Position numbers and translations under genes: made by a program
The notes under the pieces: model-generated
Told to the model about the DNA's origin: nothing
Databases searched by the model: none
What the model saw: only the letters and a program-made list of their open reading frames with translations
From: Ochrobactrum chromiisoli
GTDB lineage: Bacteria > Pseudomonadota > Alphaproteobacteria > Rhizobiales > Rhizobiaceae
Length of the DNA: 64,000 bases
Reading direction: 5' to 3'
Assembly: GCF_026241335.1 (NCBI RefSeq)
Contig: NZ_JAPHAV010000011.1
Span: 1-64,000, forward strand
Shown here: in pieces, positions 36,589-45,285 of the stretch
Position numbering within the stretch: position 1 is the stretch's first letter
Layout: each line of letters begins with the position of its first letter

Positions 36589-37245
36589 TCAGAAAACCCG
36601 CACCTTTGCACCAATCTGGGCGCGCCGATAAAGATCAACGACATCGCTGTTAGTCATGCGAAAACACCCTGACGATGCAGCCGTTCCGATGGTTTCCGGC
36701 TCATTGGAGCCGTGGATGCGGTAAAGCGTCTGGCCAAGGTACAAAGCCCTGGCGCCCAGCGGATTGTCAGGGCCGCCAGCCATATGCGCAGGCAGGTCGG
36801 GCCGCCGCGCGCGCATCGATGCGGGCGGGCGCCAGTCCGGCCATTCGCGCTTTGCGCTGATGCGTTCTGTGCCATACCAACCGAACCCTTCGCGACCGAC
36901 ACCCACCGCATAGCTTTGCGCCATTCCGCTTGCTTCGATGAAATAGAGACGGCGCGCGGTCGTGTCGATCAGGATCGTTCCAGGTGCTTCGTCGCTTGCA
37001 TAGCGGACATGCTGGCGAGTGTTGCGGTCTCCTGTTTTGCCCCAGCCCGGAGCAGGGGCAGGGGCTGGCGCGGGCGGGAATTCCGTGCCGGGCCGGGTCG
37101 GCGAGAACAGGAAATCGACATAGGCATCATCGAAAGACGGCGAGGCATCTAAAGATTGCGCATAAGCGGGAAGGGCGCAGAAGATTGCAAAGATTAAAGC
37201 GAGAGCGTGAAGATAGCTTCTGTGCATAGGGGCGGTCTCGTTCAT
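36589..37245 (-). CDS. L,D-transpeptidase (YkuD domain), exported
   Basis: A 218-residue protein if started at the ATG 5 bp after the sctU stop; an ATG 18 bp later is also possible and gives the signal MHRSYLHALALIFAIFCALP. After a proline/alanine-rich linker (residues ~60-75 of the product) the YkuD domain ends with IHGSNEPETIGTAASSGCFR, holding the catalytic histidine and cysteine (H-G-x...S-x-G-C-x-R). Such enzymes make 3-3 cross-links in peptidoglycan or remodel the wall. Coupling to sctU suggests it helps to fit the secretion apparatus in the cell wall. Confidence 0.85.
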   Translation of the reverse strand: MNETAPMHRSYLHALALIFAIFCALPAYAQSLDASPSFDDAYVDFLFSPTRPGTEFPPAPAPAPAPGWGKTGDRNTRQHVRYASDEAPGTILIDTTARRLYFIEASGMAQSYAVGVGREGFGWYGTERISAKREWPDWRPPASMRARRPDLPAHMAGGPDNPLGARALYLGQTLYRIHGSNEPETIGTAASSGCFRMTNSDVVDLYRRAQIGAKVRVF

Positions 37246-37250
37246 GATGA

Positions 37251-38300
37251 TCAGATAAGCCTTGCTGCGACCAGAAGATCGGCAACGCGCTGGAAACTCG
37301 TTTCGGGCACCGGCTCGCCGGTGCGTGCCGTGCGGGCAATGGTTGCGGCAAGGGCTTTGTCGCGGATCACCGGAATATCGGTCAGAAGCGCTTCGGTGAT
37401 CATGGTGCGCGACTGTTCGGGACTGGCGCGGCAAACGATCATCGGCACGGGAGTTTCTCCGCGTATATAGCGGATACCAACCGTCCAGCCATCCGGCACT
37501 CCAACGAGAAGCGACGCGTTGAGAAGCCCGGTCTTGGTTGCAAAAGTCTGCATTTCACGGCGCTGTTTCTGACGCTGCTGAATAATGGCCGGATCGCCCT
37601 CAGAATCTTTTCTTTCCCGTTTCTGCTCGCTTTTGGTCATTTTCATATCGCGCTTGAACAGCCATTGCTGCACCAGAACATCGACGAGACCGACAATAAA
37701 GAAGGCGATGACGGCGGTTATGATGAGCGGTTGCAGCATGCCGAAAAACGTATTGGCGATGCAGGATGCACCGCAGGCCGACGATTGCAGCAAGGACTGG
37801 ATGCCGCCACGGAACACGATGAAAAAGGCGGTCGCCAGCGCAATGATCTTGACGAGCGACTTCAGGAACTCGACCACGCTGCGCATCGAAAAGAGACGTT
37901 TTGCGCCGGAAACCGGATTGATATGCTCTAAGTTCGGCGTGATGGGTTCTGTGGAAAACAGGAAACCGCGCATGACCACAAGATTGGTCAAAACGATTGC
38001 CGCGACCGTGACGGCGAGCAGCGGAACCGCGAGGCCGGTCATGATGGAGCCTGCAAGCGTCAACGCATCGCGCCACACTTCTGCGAAGGGCTCGACATGC
38101 ATGCGTCGGGCGATCACGTCTATCAGGGCCTCGACCTTGTTCTTCTGCTCTGGAAGGACAAAGGCGAGATAGCCGGTGGAGGCGATCATCACCGTACCGG
38201 CAACGAGATCCTGGCTTTTGGCAACCTGGCCTTTGTCACGGGCATCGCGGATTTTTTTGTCGGAGGCCGGAAGACTTTTCTCTTCGCTTGTTTCGCTCAT
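37251..38300 (-). CDS. sctU: Type III secretion export-gate switch protein SctU (YscU/RhcU/FlhB family) lacking NPTH
   Basis: A 349-residue inner-membrane protein: four membrane segments, then a cytosolic domain with the typical linker KRERKDSEGDPAIIQQRQKQ. In the family an NPTH tetrapeptide cleaves itself and switches substrate class. The aligned site here (residues 268-271, between SLLVG and WTVGIRYIRGETP) reads VPDG, so the asparagine is absent; DNA at 37488-37499 shows this directly. Proline is kept. Fold and length are otherwise normal. It lies apart from sctR-S-T, in a unit with the L,D-transpeptidase. Confidence 0.9.
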   Translation of the reverse strand: MSETSEEKSLPASDKKIRDARDKGQVAKSQDLVAGTVMIASTGYLAFVLPEQKNKVEALIDVIARRMHVEPFAEVWRDALTLAGSIMTGLAVPLLAVTVAAIVLTNLVVMRGFLFSTEPITPNLEHINPVSGAKRLFSMRSVVEFLKSLVKIIALATAFFIVFRGGIQSLLQSSACGASCIANTFFGMLQPLIITAVIAFFIVGLVDVLVQQWLFKRDMKMTKSEQKRERKDSEGDPAIIQQRQKQRREMQTFATKTGLLNASLLVGVPDGWTVGIRYIRGETPVPMIVCRASPEQSRTMITEALLTDIPVIRDKALAATIARTARTGEPVPETSFQRVADLLVAARLI

Positions 38301-38425
38301 GTTTTTTCGCCCGTGACGTTACGGTAAAAAAACTGAGACAAAACCAGGTTACAGAATGATGACGGTCTTGAATTGCTGGCTTGCGATTCGGAACTTACGA
38401 ATAAGCGCGTTTTTAGTGAGGTATC

Positions 38426-39229
38426 ATGCGACACCATTCCACCAGTGCCCTGATTGTAACCTGTATGGCTCTGGCAGCTTGCACGACCGCTTCTGAAAAC
38501 GCGCAAAACCATGGCCCGAAGGGCGACGAGGCGCGCCTCATTGCCCTTGCGCAGGATATCGACCAACGCGGTGACAAGGCGACGGCTGCCTCGCTCTATG
38601 AGCGGGCGGCGAACGTTTCCAGCGATACGGTTGGCGCGCATAACCGTCTTGGGGACGCGCAGCTTAAATCCGGACAACCCGAATCTGCGGCCAAATCCTT
38701 CCGCACGGCGCTGGCAAAAGACCCCAATAATGGTCGTGCACTGCTCGGATTGGGAACCGCACAATTGCAGTCGAGCGAGGTTGAAAGTGCTGCCAGAACG
38801 CTTGCCGTGGCGGCCCCCATCGTCAAATCCTCGACCGCCTATAACCGGCTTGGAACGGCATTGATTCTGACCGGCGATGGAAATGGTGCCGAGGCGGCTT
38901 TTGCCAAGGCGAGACAGCATGATCCTGCAAGCCTCGATACGCAGTCCAATCTCGCTCTCGCGCAGGCTTTGTCGGGCAAGACCGATGCCGCGGTCACGAC
39001 GATGCGCGCTGCCACCCAGTCGCCGCGTGCCGAGGCGCGCCATTTCCGCAATCTGATGCTGGTGCTGGTGCTGGGCGGACGCGACAGGGACGCAGCCGAA
39101 GTGGCCGTGCCGGACTATCCGGCTGCAGAAAAGCAGGCGTTCCTTGCCGAGGCGAGAAAGGTGCGCGCGATCAAATCGCCATCGGCGCGTGCGCGGGCCA
39201 TCGGTCTGCTTGCTTCCGGCGCGCGGTGA
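38426..39229 (+). CDS. TPR-repeat lipoprotein
   Basis: A 267-residue protein with a lipoprotein signal ending in the lipobox LAAC (cysteine about residue 19). The mature part consists of tetratricopeptide repeats, for example AHNRLGDAQLKSGQPESAAK and ALLGLGTAQLQSSEVESAAR. It resembles TadD, the Tad-pilus assembly lipoprotein. With the CpaC-like secretin and CpaD-like lipoprotein next door it may act as pilotin for the outer-membrane ring. It is the only plus-strand gene between two minus-strand units. Confidence 0.75.
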   Translation: MRHHSTSALIVTCMALAACTTASENAQNHGPKGDEARLIALAQDIDQRGDKATAASLYERAANVSSDTVGAHNRLGDAQLKSGQPESAAKSFRTALAKDPNNGRALLGLGTAQLQSSEVESAARTLAVAAPIVKSSTAYNRLGTALILTGDGNGAEAAFAKARQHDPASLDTQSNLALAQALSGKTDAAVTTMRAATQSPRAEARHFRNLMLVLVLGGRDRDAAEVAVPDYPAAEKQAFLAEARKVRAIKSPSARARAIGLLASGAR

Positions 39230-39279
39230 TGTCGTTTGGCTGATTGGCATCGCCCCCATGGTCTTTCAGCGCCCAGCCA

Positions 39280-39717
39280 TTAATCCAAAGACCCTGTTGT
39301 ATTGAGGCTTTCCTTGGCCGATGAATCGTCCTTCGGCGGCTCGCCGTCGATGACGCGCCGTGCGGCTCGCACGACAGGTGCGGCCATCGCTGGGCCTGTT
39401 GTGCGTCCGTGAACCAGATCGCTCTGGCGCTCCACCATCATCTGAAGATTGAGATTATTGGCGCAGCCAGGTGGCAGATAAAGCGGGTCCTCCACGACAT
39501 CGGGTGTAACACAGGCGTCGGGGACGAGACGGCCTTGAGCTGTGGCCTGCTTGTCATATCCCTTGCGCACGACATTGCCGCCTTGGCCGGCCGACATATG
39601 GTAATTGGGCGAATAGGGCAGGGGATCGCGGTCGGGTGTGTTCTGGCAACCGGCAAGCGCAAAAACGGCAACGGCGAGAACAGGAAGCTGGGTGATCGGC
39701 TGGAATTTAATCGACAT
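39280..39717 (-). CDS. CpaD-like pilus-type lipoprotein
   Basis: A 145-residue protein. The start chosen is the ATG giving MSIKFQPITQLPVLAVAVFA ending in the lipobox ALAGC; it overlaps the end of the secretin gene by 11 bp. The C-terminal half contains LPPGCANNLNLQMMVERQSD and LVHGR, the signature of CpaD (GCA-x-x-NL-x-x-MV-x-x-x-x-DLVxGR). CpaD works with the CpaC secretin in Tad pili. Here it is adjacent to a CpaC-like secretin inside a type III locus. Confidence 0.75.
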   Translation of the reverse strand: MSIKFQPITQLPVLAVAVFALAGCQNTPDRDPLPYSPNYHMSAGQGGNVVRKGYDKQATAQGRLVPDACVTPDVVEDPLYLPPGCANNLNLQMMVERQSDLVHGRTTGPAMAAPVVRAARRVIDGEPPKDDSSAKESLNTTGSLD

Positions 39718-41047
39718 AGAAACCGAACCCTTTGTTGGTTTTTGTACGCTTGCTGGCAACGGGGCCGGAGAGGGCGCCCGCCGGGCTGTCGAGCGGCGTT
39801 TTAAGGCTGCGCTCGCGCACCGGCTCTACAAGGTAAGGGGTGATGAGGATCACAAGCTCGGTTTCATTGCGTTGGAACCGTTTTGATTTGAAGAGGTTGC
39901 CAAGCACCGGCATGTCGCCGACAACCGGCACCTTTTCGATGTCTTTCGAGACGTTGCGCTGAAAAAGACCCGCTATGGCAAAGGTCTGACCGCTGCCCAC
40001 TTCAACTGTCGTATCGGCGCGGCGGACCTGAAGGGCGGGGACTTGAAGATTGGCGATATTGACCATGCCAGTGGCTGAAAGGCTGCTGACCTCGGGGCGC
40101 ACCCGCATGGAAATGCGGCCATTGGGCAGTAATGTCGGCGTGAAGAGAAGCGACACACCATATTGCTTGTATTCGATGCCGACTTGTTCACTAGTAACGG
40201 GTACCGGAATAGGGATTTCACCGCCCGCAAGGAAGCTTGCCGTCTCACCGGTCACGGCGGTGATGTTTGGCTCGGCCAGAACCGTCAGGATACCATTGGC
40301 CTGCAAAGCTTCAAGAAGCACATCCACCCGGTTGCCATTCCATGCAGCACCCGCACTCAGCGCATTCGATGCGCCAGACGCCACGTCACCCGCCATCGCG
40401 CCACCCGACACGAAGCCGAAGGAGAAGGAGCCGGCATTGACGAAAGCATCCCACGTGACGCCATAGCGCAGCAACTGGTTGCGTGAGACTTCAGCGAAGC
40501 GAACACGAATATTGACCTGATTGGCACCGTTGATCGTCGTATTGTTGATCGCGGGGCGCGACGGTGGCGCATAGGCCTGTATGGTTGCTTGCGTGTCTGC
40601 CGCTTCCTGCATGGAACGGGCGCGCCCTTTTGCGGCTGGAACATCACCGAACAGCGATACATCAATGGTGCTGTCGGGCTGGGCGGCGCGCTGAGCTTCC
40701 TGCATGGGGCGCGGGTCGGACACAACCCAGAAGTCAACACTTGCCTTTGCGCCGCCCTCGGGGCTCAGCGCAATCAGATTGGTGCGACCGGCTTTAAGCG
40801 CATAGACATAGACGACACCCGGCGAGACAACACGCACATCGGCGATCTTGGCATCGGCCATGAAAACCGATTCAACCGGCTGGTCGAAGCGGATGATCCG
40901 CCCCTGACCCAGCGGAAGCGTCAGAGATTCACCCGATTGCGCATCCACCTTGAAAGAACGCGCATGGCCAAGGGATGTTGCGCAAAAGATTGAGAGAAAG
41001 AACAGGAGAATCCCCACTCGCGCCATGGTCCTGTCCGGCCCCGCCAT
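39707..41047 (-). CDS. Secretin, CpaC/RhcC2 type
   Basis: A 446-residue outer-membrane ring protein. The ATG chosen follows GAGGGAA and gives a cleavable signal (MARVGILLFFLSIFCATSLG region, cut near HARS). The N-terminal domain ESLTLPLGQGRIIRFDQPVE is the pilus-secretin N domain, followed by a BON-like KAGRTNLIAL part. The C-terminal secretin domain includes VLAEPNITAVTGETASFLAG-GEIPIP, typical of the gate region, and VPVVGDMPVLGNLFKS. It lacks the long N1-N2 modules of classical SctC; RhcC1 at 45604 is the likely complement. Confidence 0.85.
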   Translation of the reverse strand: MAGPDRTMARVGILLFFLSIFCATSLGHARSFKVDAQSGESLTLPLGQGRIIRFDQPVESVFMADAKIADVRVVSPGVVYVYALKAGRTNLIALSPEGGAKASVDFWVVSDPRPMQEAQRAAQPDSTIDVSLFGDVPAAKGRARSMQEAADTQATIQAYAPPSRPAINNTTINGANQVNIRVRFAEVSRNQLLRYGVTWDAFVNAGSFSFGFVSGGAMAGDVASGASNALSAGAAWNGNRVDVLLEALQANGILTVLAEPNITAVTGETASFLAGGEIPIPVPVTSEQVGIEYKQYGVSLLFTPTLLPNGRISMRVRPEVSSLSATGMVNIANLQVPALQVRRADTTVEVGSGQTFAIAGLFQRNVSKDIEKVPVVGDMPVLGNLFKSKRFQRNETELVILITPYLVEPVRERSLKTPLDSPAGALSGPVASKRTKTNKGFGFYVD

Positions 41048-41130
41048 TATTTGATATTCCCTCACGCAGTCACCCTGTTTCAAATCTTGCGGGTTCAATT
41101 GCCTTGCATGGCTTGAACCTCGTTGCATTT

Positions 41131-43296
41131 TTAGTTGAGACTGGCCGCCGTGCTGCCAGCCAGTTCTTCCATTTTCGGTGGAGATTTGATCGCCCGCTGA
41201 CGGTGCTGCGGATTAAGCGTGACCGACATCAGGGATTGAACGGAATATTCGGGTGCAATCTCCTGATAGGAGAGGACCGGAATGTCGATCTCGTTGCGCA
41301 GCAGAAAATTACGGATCACGCGGCGGATATCCATGGAGGTCAGGACAACCGCATTGGGCCATTCCGTGTTGTCGTCAAGGTCGCGACGCAACTGCGACAG
41401 GATTGCGCGCGATGCATCTTCAGGCAAAGCCAGCATTTTGCCAACGCCTGTCGTCTGGATGGCCTCGCGCACCATTTCCTCTGTGCCACGCGCCATGACA
41501 TAGGCAGGCACGACACGGTTGAACTGGGCATGGCGGTGACAAATCTGGCGCGCCAGCGCTCCACGCACCCGCTCGGTCAACAAAAGCGGATCGGTTTCGC
41601 GGCCACCCCATTCAACCAACGCTTCCAGAACGGCACGCATATTGGCGACGGGTACGTTTTCTTCGACCAAACGACGCAGGATATCGGATAGCTTGTTCAG
41701 TGGCACAACCCGCGTGGCTTCCTTGACGAGTTCGCCATATTCCCCTTCCATGCGGGTCAGCAATTCACGCGTTTCCTGAATGCCGATGAAATGTGCCGCA
41801 TAGCGCCGTAGTAGTTGCGAAAGGGCGCGGGCGAGCACGGCTGCGGGATCGAGAAAACCAATACCCGCTTCTTCAAGCGTGTTGGCGTGTTCTTCACTGA
41901 CCCACAGGCTGCGCCGTCCACCGGGTAGCGGTGGCCCGTCCTGATAGGTGATCTGGAGCAGATCGAGATGCATCGGATCATCATCGAGCATCAGGTTTGC
42001 CGGCGGCAGTTCATATTCGATGATGGGCACGCCTTCGAGATCGACACGGAAGCGTTTAGGCGCGAGTTCAGGCGCAATGCGCAACTCGACCGCCGGTATT
42101 TCGAGACCGAGATCATCTTTCAGCGCTTCGCGCAGCCTGTCCGTTTCCAGCCGGAAGCGTTCCGGCCAGATGGCTTGCGCAAGGTTGATACCGACATGCG
42201 CGACCACGCGGTAGCGCGTTGGACCGCTTGAAATCACGATGCCATTTTCAGCTTCTGCCTCTGGCGCATCGACGGCCTGAAGCGCGGTTGCGTCCGGTTG
42301 GATTTCCGGCTTGCGGTTTCTGCGATGGATCATGAAGGCGATGCCTGCGAAAAGCCCGCCGACGGCCAGAAAGATCAGCGTCGGAAAGCCCGGCACGAAC
42401 GCCGCCGCGAGAAGAATGACGGCGGCAAGCGCTAGCGCGCGGTCGCTCGATCCGAGCTGGCGAAAAATCTCCGTTCCCAGATCGCTTTCGGTCTCGGAGG
42501 CGACGCGGGTGACCACCGTACCGGCACCGATGGAAATCAGCAGCGCCGGTATCTGCGCAATCAACCCGTCGCCCACGGTCAAAAGCGAATAGGTGTGCGA
42601 GGCATCGGCAAAGCTCATGCCGCGGCTCATCATGCCGATCAGAAGCCCGCCGACGAGATTGACGAAAACGATGATCAGCCCGGTTATGGCGTCACCTTTT
42701 ACGAACTTCATGGCGCCGTCCATGGCACCGTAAAGCTGGCTTTCGCGCTCCAGCCGCGAACGGCGTGCGCGCGCTTCCGTCTGATCGATATCGCCGTTGC
42801 GAAGATCATTGTCGATTGCCATCTGCTTGCCGGGCATGGCGTCAAGCGTAAAGCGGGCTGCCACTTCCGCGACGCGTTCCGCACCCTTGGTGATGACGAT
42901 GAACTGTGCTGCAGTGATGATCAGAAAGACGACAAGCCCAACCACCACCTCGCCGCCGATCACGAAGCGACCGAACGTCGCCACGATGTTGCCCGCGTCG
43001 GCATGGAGCAAAATGAGCCTTGTCGTGGTGATCGACAGCGCCAGCCTGAAAAGCGTTGCCAGCAATATGATCGGTGGCAGCGCGGAAAAATCGCCCGGCC
43101 TTCCGATGTAGAAGGCAACGATGAGCACCAGCAGACTGAGCGCAATATTGATGGCGATCAGCGCATCGACGAGAAGGGTCGGAAGCGGGATCACGATCAT
43201 CACGACGGCGAGCATCATGAAGCTCGCGACCACCACATCGGAGCGATAGGAGGCTGCGCGGGCGAGCGCGTTCATCTTGCCAAGAAGGCCACTCAT
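41131..43296 (-). CDS. sctV: Type III secretion major export apparatus protein SctV (LcrD/RhcV/FlhA)
   Basis: A 721-residue inner-membrane protein of normal length. The N-terminal half has eight membrane segments with the conserved cytosolic loop GAERVAEVAARFTLDAMPGK followed by QMAIDND, the FHIPEP-type signature region. The C-terminal cytosolic domain forms the nonameric ring that receives chaperone-substrate complexes. Its start overlaps the sctY stop by 4 bases. The gene order X-Y-V matches Yersinia yscX-yscY-lcrD. Confidence 0.95.
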   Translation of the reverse strand: MSGLLGKMNALARAASYRSDVVVASFMMLAVVMIVIPLPTLLVDALIAINIALSLLVLIVAFYIGRPGDFSALPPIILLATLFRLALSITTTRLILLHADAGNIVATFGRFVIGGEVVVGLVVFLIITAAQFIVITKGAERVAEVAARFTLDAMPGKQMAIDNDLRNGDIDQTEARARRSRLERESQLYGAMDGAMKFVKGDAITGLIIVFVNLVGGLLIGMMSRGMSFADASHTYSLLTVGDGLIAQIPALLISIGAGTVVTRVASETESDLGTEIFRQLGSSDRALALAAVILLAAAFVPGFPTLIFLAVGGLFAGIAFMIHRRNRKPEIQPDATALQAVDAPEAEAENGIVISSGPTRYRVVAHVGINLAQAIWPERFRLETDRLREALKDDLGLEIPAVELRIAPELAPKRFRVDLEGVPIIEYELPPANLMLDDDPMHLDLLQITYQDGPPLPGGRRSLWVSEEHANTLEEAGIGFLDPAAVLARALSQLLRRYAAHFIGIQETRELLTRMEGEYGELVKEATRVVPLNKLSDILRRLVEENVPVANMRAVLEALVEWGGRETDPLLLTERVRGALARQICHRHAQFNRVVPAYVMARGTEEMVREAIQTTGVGKMLALPEDASRAILSQLRRDLDDNTEWPNAVVLTSMDIRRVIRNFLLRNEIDIPVLSYQEIAPEYSVQSLMSVTLNPQHRQRAIKSPPKMEELAGSTAASLN

Positions 43297-43625
43297 GCTG
43301 CCGCCTTCCGTAATTCGATATAGGTGCGGAAACAGCGACGTGCTTCGCTCTTCTCGTTGAGAATCCAGAAGGCGCGGGCGCGCAGGAGATGCGCGGCTGG
43401 TTCGTCTTCAAGCTCGCTTAACCGATCAAGCGCGCCGAGCGCCCTTTCGCCTGCGCCATTCTCAATGAGCGCGGCAATCAGCGTGCGCAGGATGCCCGCA
43501 TCCTCCGGGGCGATGCGATTGGCGATGAGGAGAAAAACCAGTGCCCGGCTCTGCTGACCGCTCCGCATATAGAGATAGCCGAGCGAATGCATCAGCTCGG
43601 CCGAATCGGCGTCGTCGCGTTTCAT
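43293..43625 (-). CDS. sctY: Small TPR-type export chaperone, SctY-like
   Basis: A 110-residue TPR protein (LMHSLGYLYMRSGQQSRALV, then ILRTLIAALIENGAGERALG). YscY in Yersinia is a TPR-like chaperone of about the same length that binds YscX and SctV. The position directly between a short unknown gene and sctV, with 4-base overlaps on both sides, supports this call. In rhizobia a TPR protein (Y4yS) is likewise next to rhcV. Confidence 0.7.
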   Translation of the reverse strand: MKRDDADSAELMHSLGYLYMRSGQQSRALVFLLIANRIAPEDAGILRTLIAALIENGAGERALGALDRLSELEDEPAAHLLRARAFWILNEKSEARRCFRTYIELRKAAA

Positions 43626-44029
43626 GCGGGGTCTCCCTCAGCCATCAGACGCTCTTCGAGATCGCGCCGACGGTCGATCTCTTCTTTCAGCATGGCCTTG
43701 GCGATGGAGGCGACATCCTCGCTGGTATCGAGCGAGGGCAGAATGGCGTCGATAACGTGATCGAGCAGCGCCATGGTCCGCGGCGCGTTGAATATGCCGG
43801 GATCGGAAATTTCCGGCATGGTCAGTTCGTCGATTTCGCGGCGCAGCGATGCGCCTTGTGCCATGCTGCCGCGCCGGCGTATCCGTAACGCAGTCTCGAA
43901 GGCTTCGATCTGGGCCCGACTGACGGCATCGGCACGCCGACCGGCTTCCGCCAGCGCCCGATCAAGGCGTTGACGCTCGCCAGGCCGGTCCACCGGCAAT
44001 GGGCGTATCACCTCGCTCACGCGGGCCAT
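43622..44029 (-). CDS. sctX: Small helical protein, SctX-like early export substrate
   Basis: A 135-residue, charged, helical protein with no signal or membrane segment. Its N-terminal half is arginine- and alanine-rich; the C-terminal half has ASLRREIDELTMPEISDPGI and FNAPRTMALLDHVIDAILPS. Length and place (first of X-Y-V) fit SctX, which partners SctY and SctV in Yersinia. Direct sequence similarity is too weak to prove it by eye. Confidence 0.5.
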   Translation of the reverse strand: MARVSEVIRPLPVDRPGERQRLDRALAEAGRRADAVSRAQIEAFETALRIRRRGSMAQGASLRREIDELTMPEISDPGIFNAPRTMALLDHVIDAILPSLDTSEDVASIAKAMLKEEIDRRRDLEERLMAEGDPA

Positions 44030-44048
44030 CCTGAATTCGAATTACACA

Positions 44049-45011
44049 TCATAACGTCAGTTTGAATTCTTCATTGCCGCGAACCACGCGGATGGCACCG
44101 GGCTCGATCGCCTTGAGCATCCAGCCATCCTGAAGTGCGGCACCCGGATAGCGGCGCTCGCCGCGCGCATCGATGACATAGGGATTCTTGCCGAACCAGA
44201 CCGCCTGAAACGTAAAACTCGGCGCATTGGCGATGGCAGCGGCGGTCACCATGCTGGTGAGCACATAGCGCCCGCCATGGGTGCGGTCGAAATTGCGCTG
44301 GACCTTGCCCCAGTCAGCCATGCGCTGGGCGGGTATTTCGCCGGAGACTTCGATCCTGCGCCCATCCGTGTTGAGCTTGAGCATGCCGAGACCGGCGTTT
44401 TCAAGCTCCTGCCGAAGTGCAGTTGTTACCACTTTGTTAGAGAGGGCTGGGGTAACGGGTTCGGCCGGTTTGATATTGGCAGCCGTTGCAAGGGCAGGAG
44501 CCTGTTCGCCATGCGCCATGGCCTGACGCGGCATGAGTTCAGAAAACCCTGCCTGCATGGCAAGCAACGGGAGGGCGACAAGCGCCAAAAGACCGGCGGC
44601 ATAGGGTGCCCATTTCGGCAAGGCGCGCACGGGACCATTCTCGCGCCTGATGCGTAGGCGGGTTTCACCGACGCCAAGTGTCACCGGGAGAGTGATCCGG
44701 CAACCAAAGCCCTGATCGAGCGCGGCGCGGCCTTCGATGGTCACGGTGCCGCCCACCGCGTCGATTGCCACCAGCCGACCGTAAAAGCGCAGACGCAGAT
44801 GTTCGGGCGCAATATTCTTGTCTGCCAGCACCACGTCACAGCCGGTTGCCGATCCGATAGCCAGTGCCGATCCGTCAATCGACGTGCGAACACCGCTGTG
44901 GATGCCCGAAAGGACCTCAAGCGCCAGCGCGCCCGGCGCGGCTGCGTTTGGTAACGCGATCACCGGCAAGCGGGGCTTGACGGAGGGTATGGTCAGCTTT
45001 GCCAGGGACAC
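44049..45011 (-). CDS. sctD: Inner-membrane ring protein SctD (YscD/HrpQ type)
   Basis: A 320-residue single-pass protein. The N-terminal ~110 residues read as a forkhead-associated fold (LALEVLSGIHSGVRTSIDGS, IGSATGCDVVLADKNIAPEH, LRLRFYGR), then a membrane helix at about 130-155 (APYAAGLLALVALPLLAM) and a periplasmic ring-building part. This is the SctD layout. It lies 19 bp before sctX and follows the needle-like gene across a stable hairpin. Confidence 0.8.
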   Translation of the reverse strand: MSLAKLTIPSVKPRLPVIALPNAAAPGALALEVLSGIHSGVRTSIDGSALAIGSATGCDVVLADKNIAPEHLRLRFYGRLVAIDAVGGTVTIEGRAALDQGFGCRITLPVTLGVGETRLRIRRENGPVRALPKWAPYAAGLLALVALPLLAMQAGFSELMPRQAMAHGEQAPALATAANIKPAEPVTPALSNKVVTTALRQELENAGLGMLKLNTDGRRIEVSGEIPAQRMADWGKVQRNFDRTHGGRYVLTSMVTAAAIANAPSFTFQAVWFGKNPYVIDARGERRYPGAALQDGWMLKAIEPGAIRVVRGNEEFKLTL

Positions 45012-45040
45012 GGGCCACCTCTTATCGGATCCGGTTCACG

Positions 45041-45076
45041 ACGAATACGGCAGCCGGAAAGTGCTGCCGTATTCGT
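45041..45076 (-). terminator. Strong hairpin between the needle-like gene and sctD
   Basis: ACGAATACGGCAGC pairs perfectly with GCTGCCGTATTCGT around an 8-base loop. There is no T-run on the minus strand, so it may stabilise the upstream small-gene transcript or end part of the transcription before sctD. This would raise the pilin-like product over the ring protein. Confidence 0.6.
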
Positions 45077-45123
45077 GAAATAGTCCGCCATATGGACGGG
45101 CTCTTCCGCCCATGACGATAAAA

Positions 45124-45285
45124 TCAGTTTTGCGGACGCTGCTTGGTCGCGTCGAGTTCCGTCTTCTTCTCAGTTGTGATTTCGGTGATCTTGGCCGACT
45201 TTTCGATTGCAGCATCGAATGCGGCTTCCATCTTGCTGATTGCGGCGTCAGCGCCGCCGCCGGAGGTTGGTGTAACAGCTGCCAT
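45124..45285 (-). CDS. 53-residue needle/pilin-like type III protein (copy 1)
   Basis: A small helical protein, MAAVTPTSGGGADAAISKME..., ending LDATKQRPQN. It differs from the protein at 55609-55770 at 3 of 53 residues, while about 15 of the shared codons differ silently. The same ending occurs in the protein at 56795-57259. It has no signal, and a good ribosome site (GGAGATCATCA) precedes it. Size, alanine-rich helix and position at the head of an apparatus operon fit a needle or extracellular pilus subunit (SctF/NopA role). It lacks the usual needle signature. Confidence 0.65.
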   Translation of the reverse strand: MAAVTPTSGGGADAAISKMEAAFDAAIEKSAKITEITTEKKTELDATKQRPQN

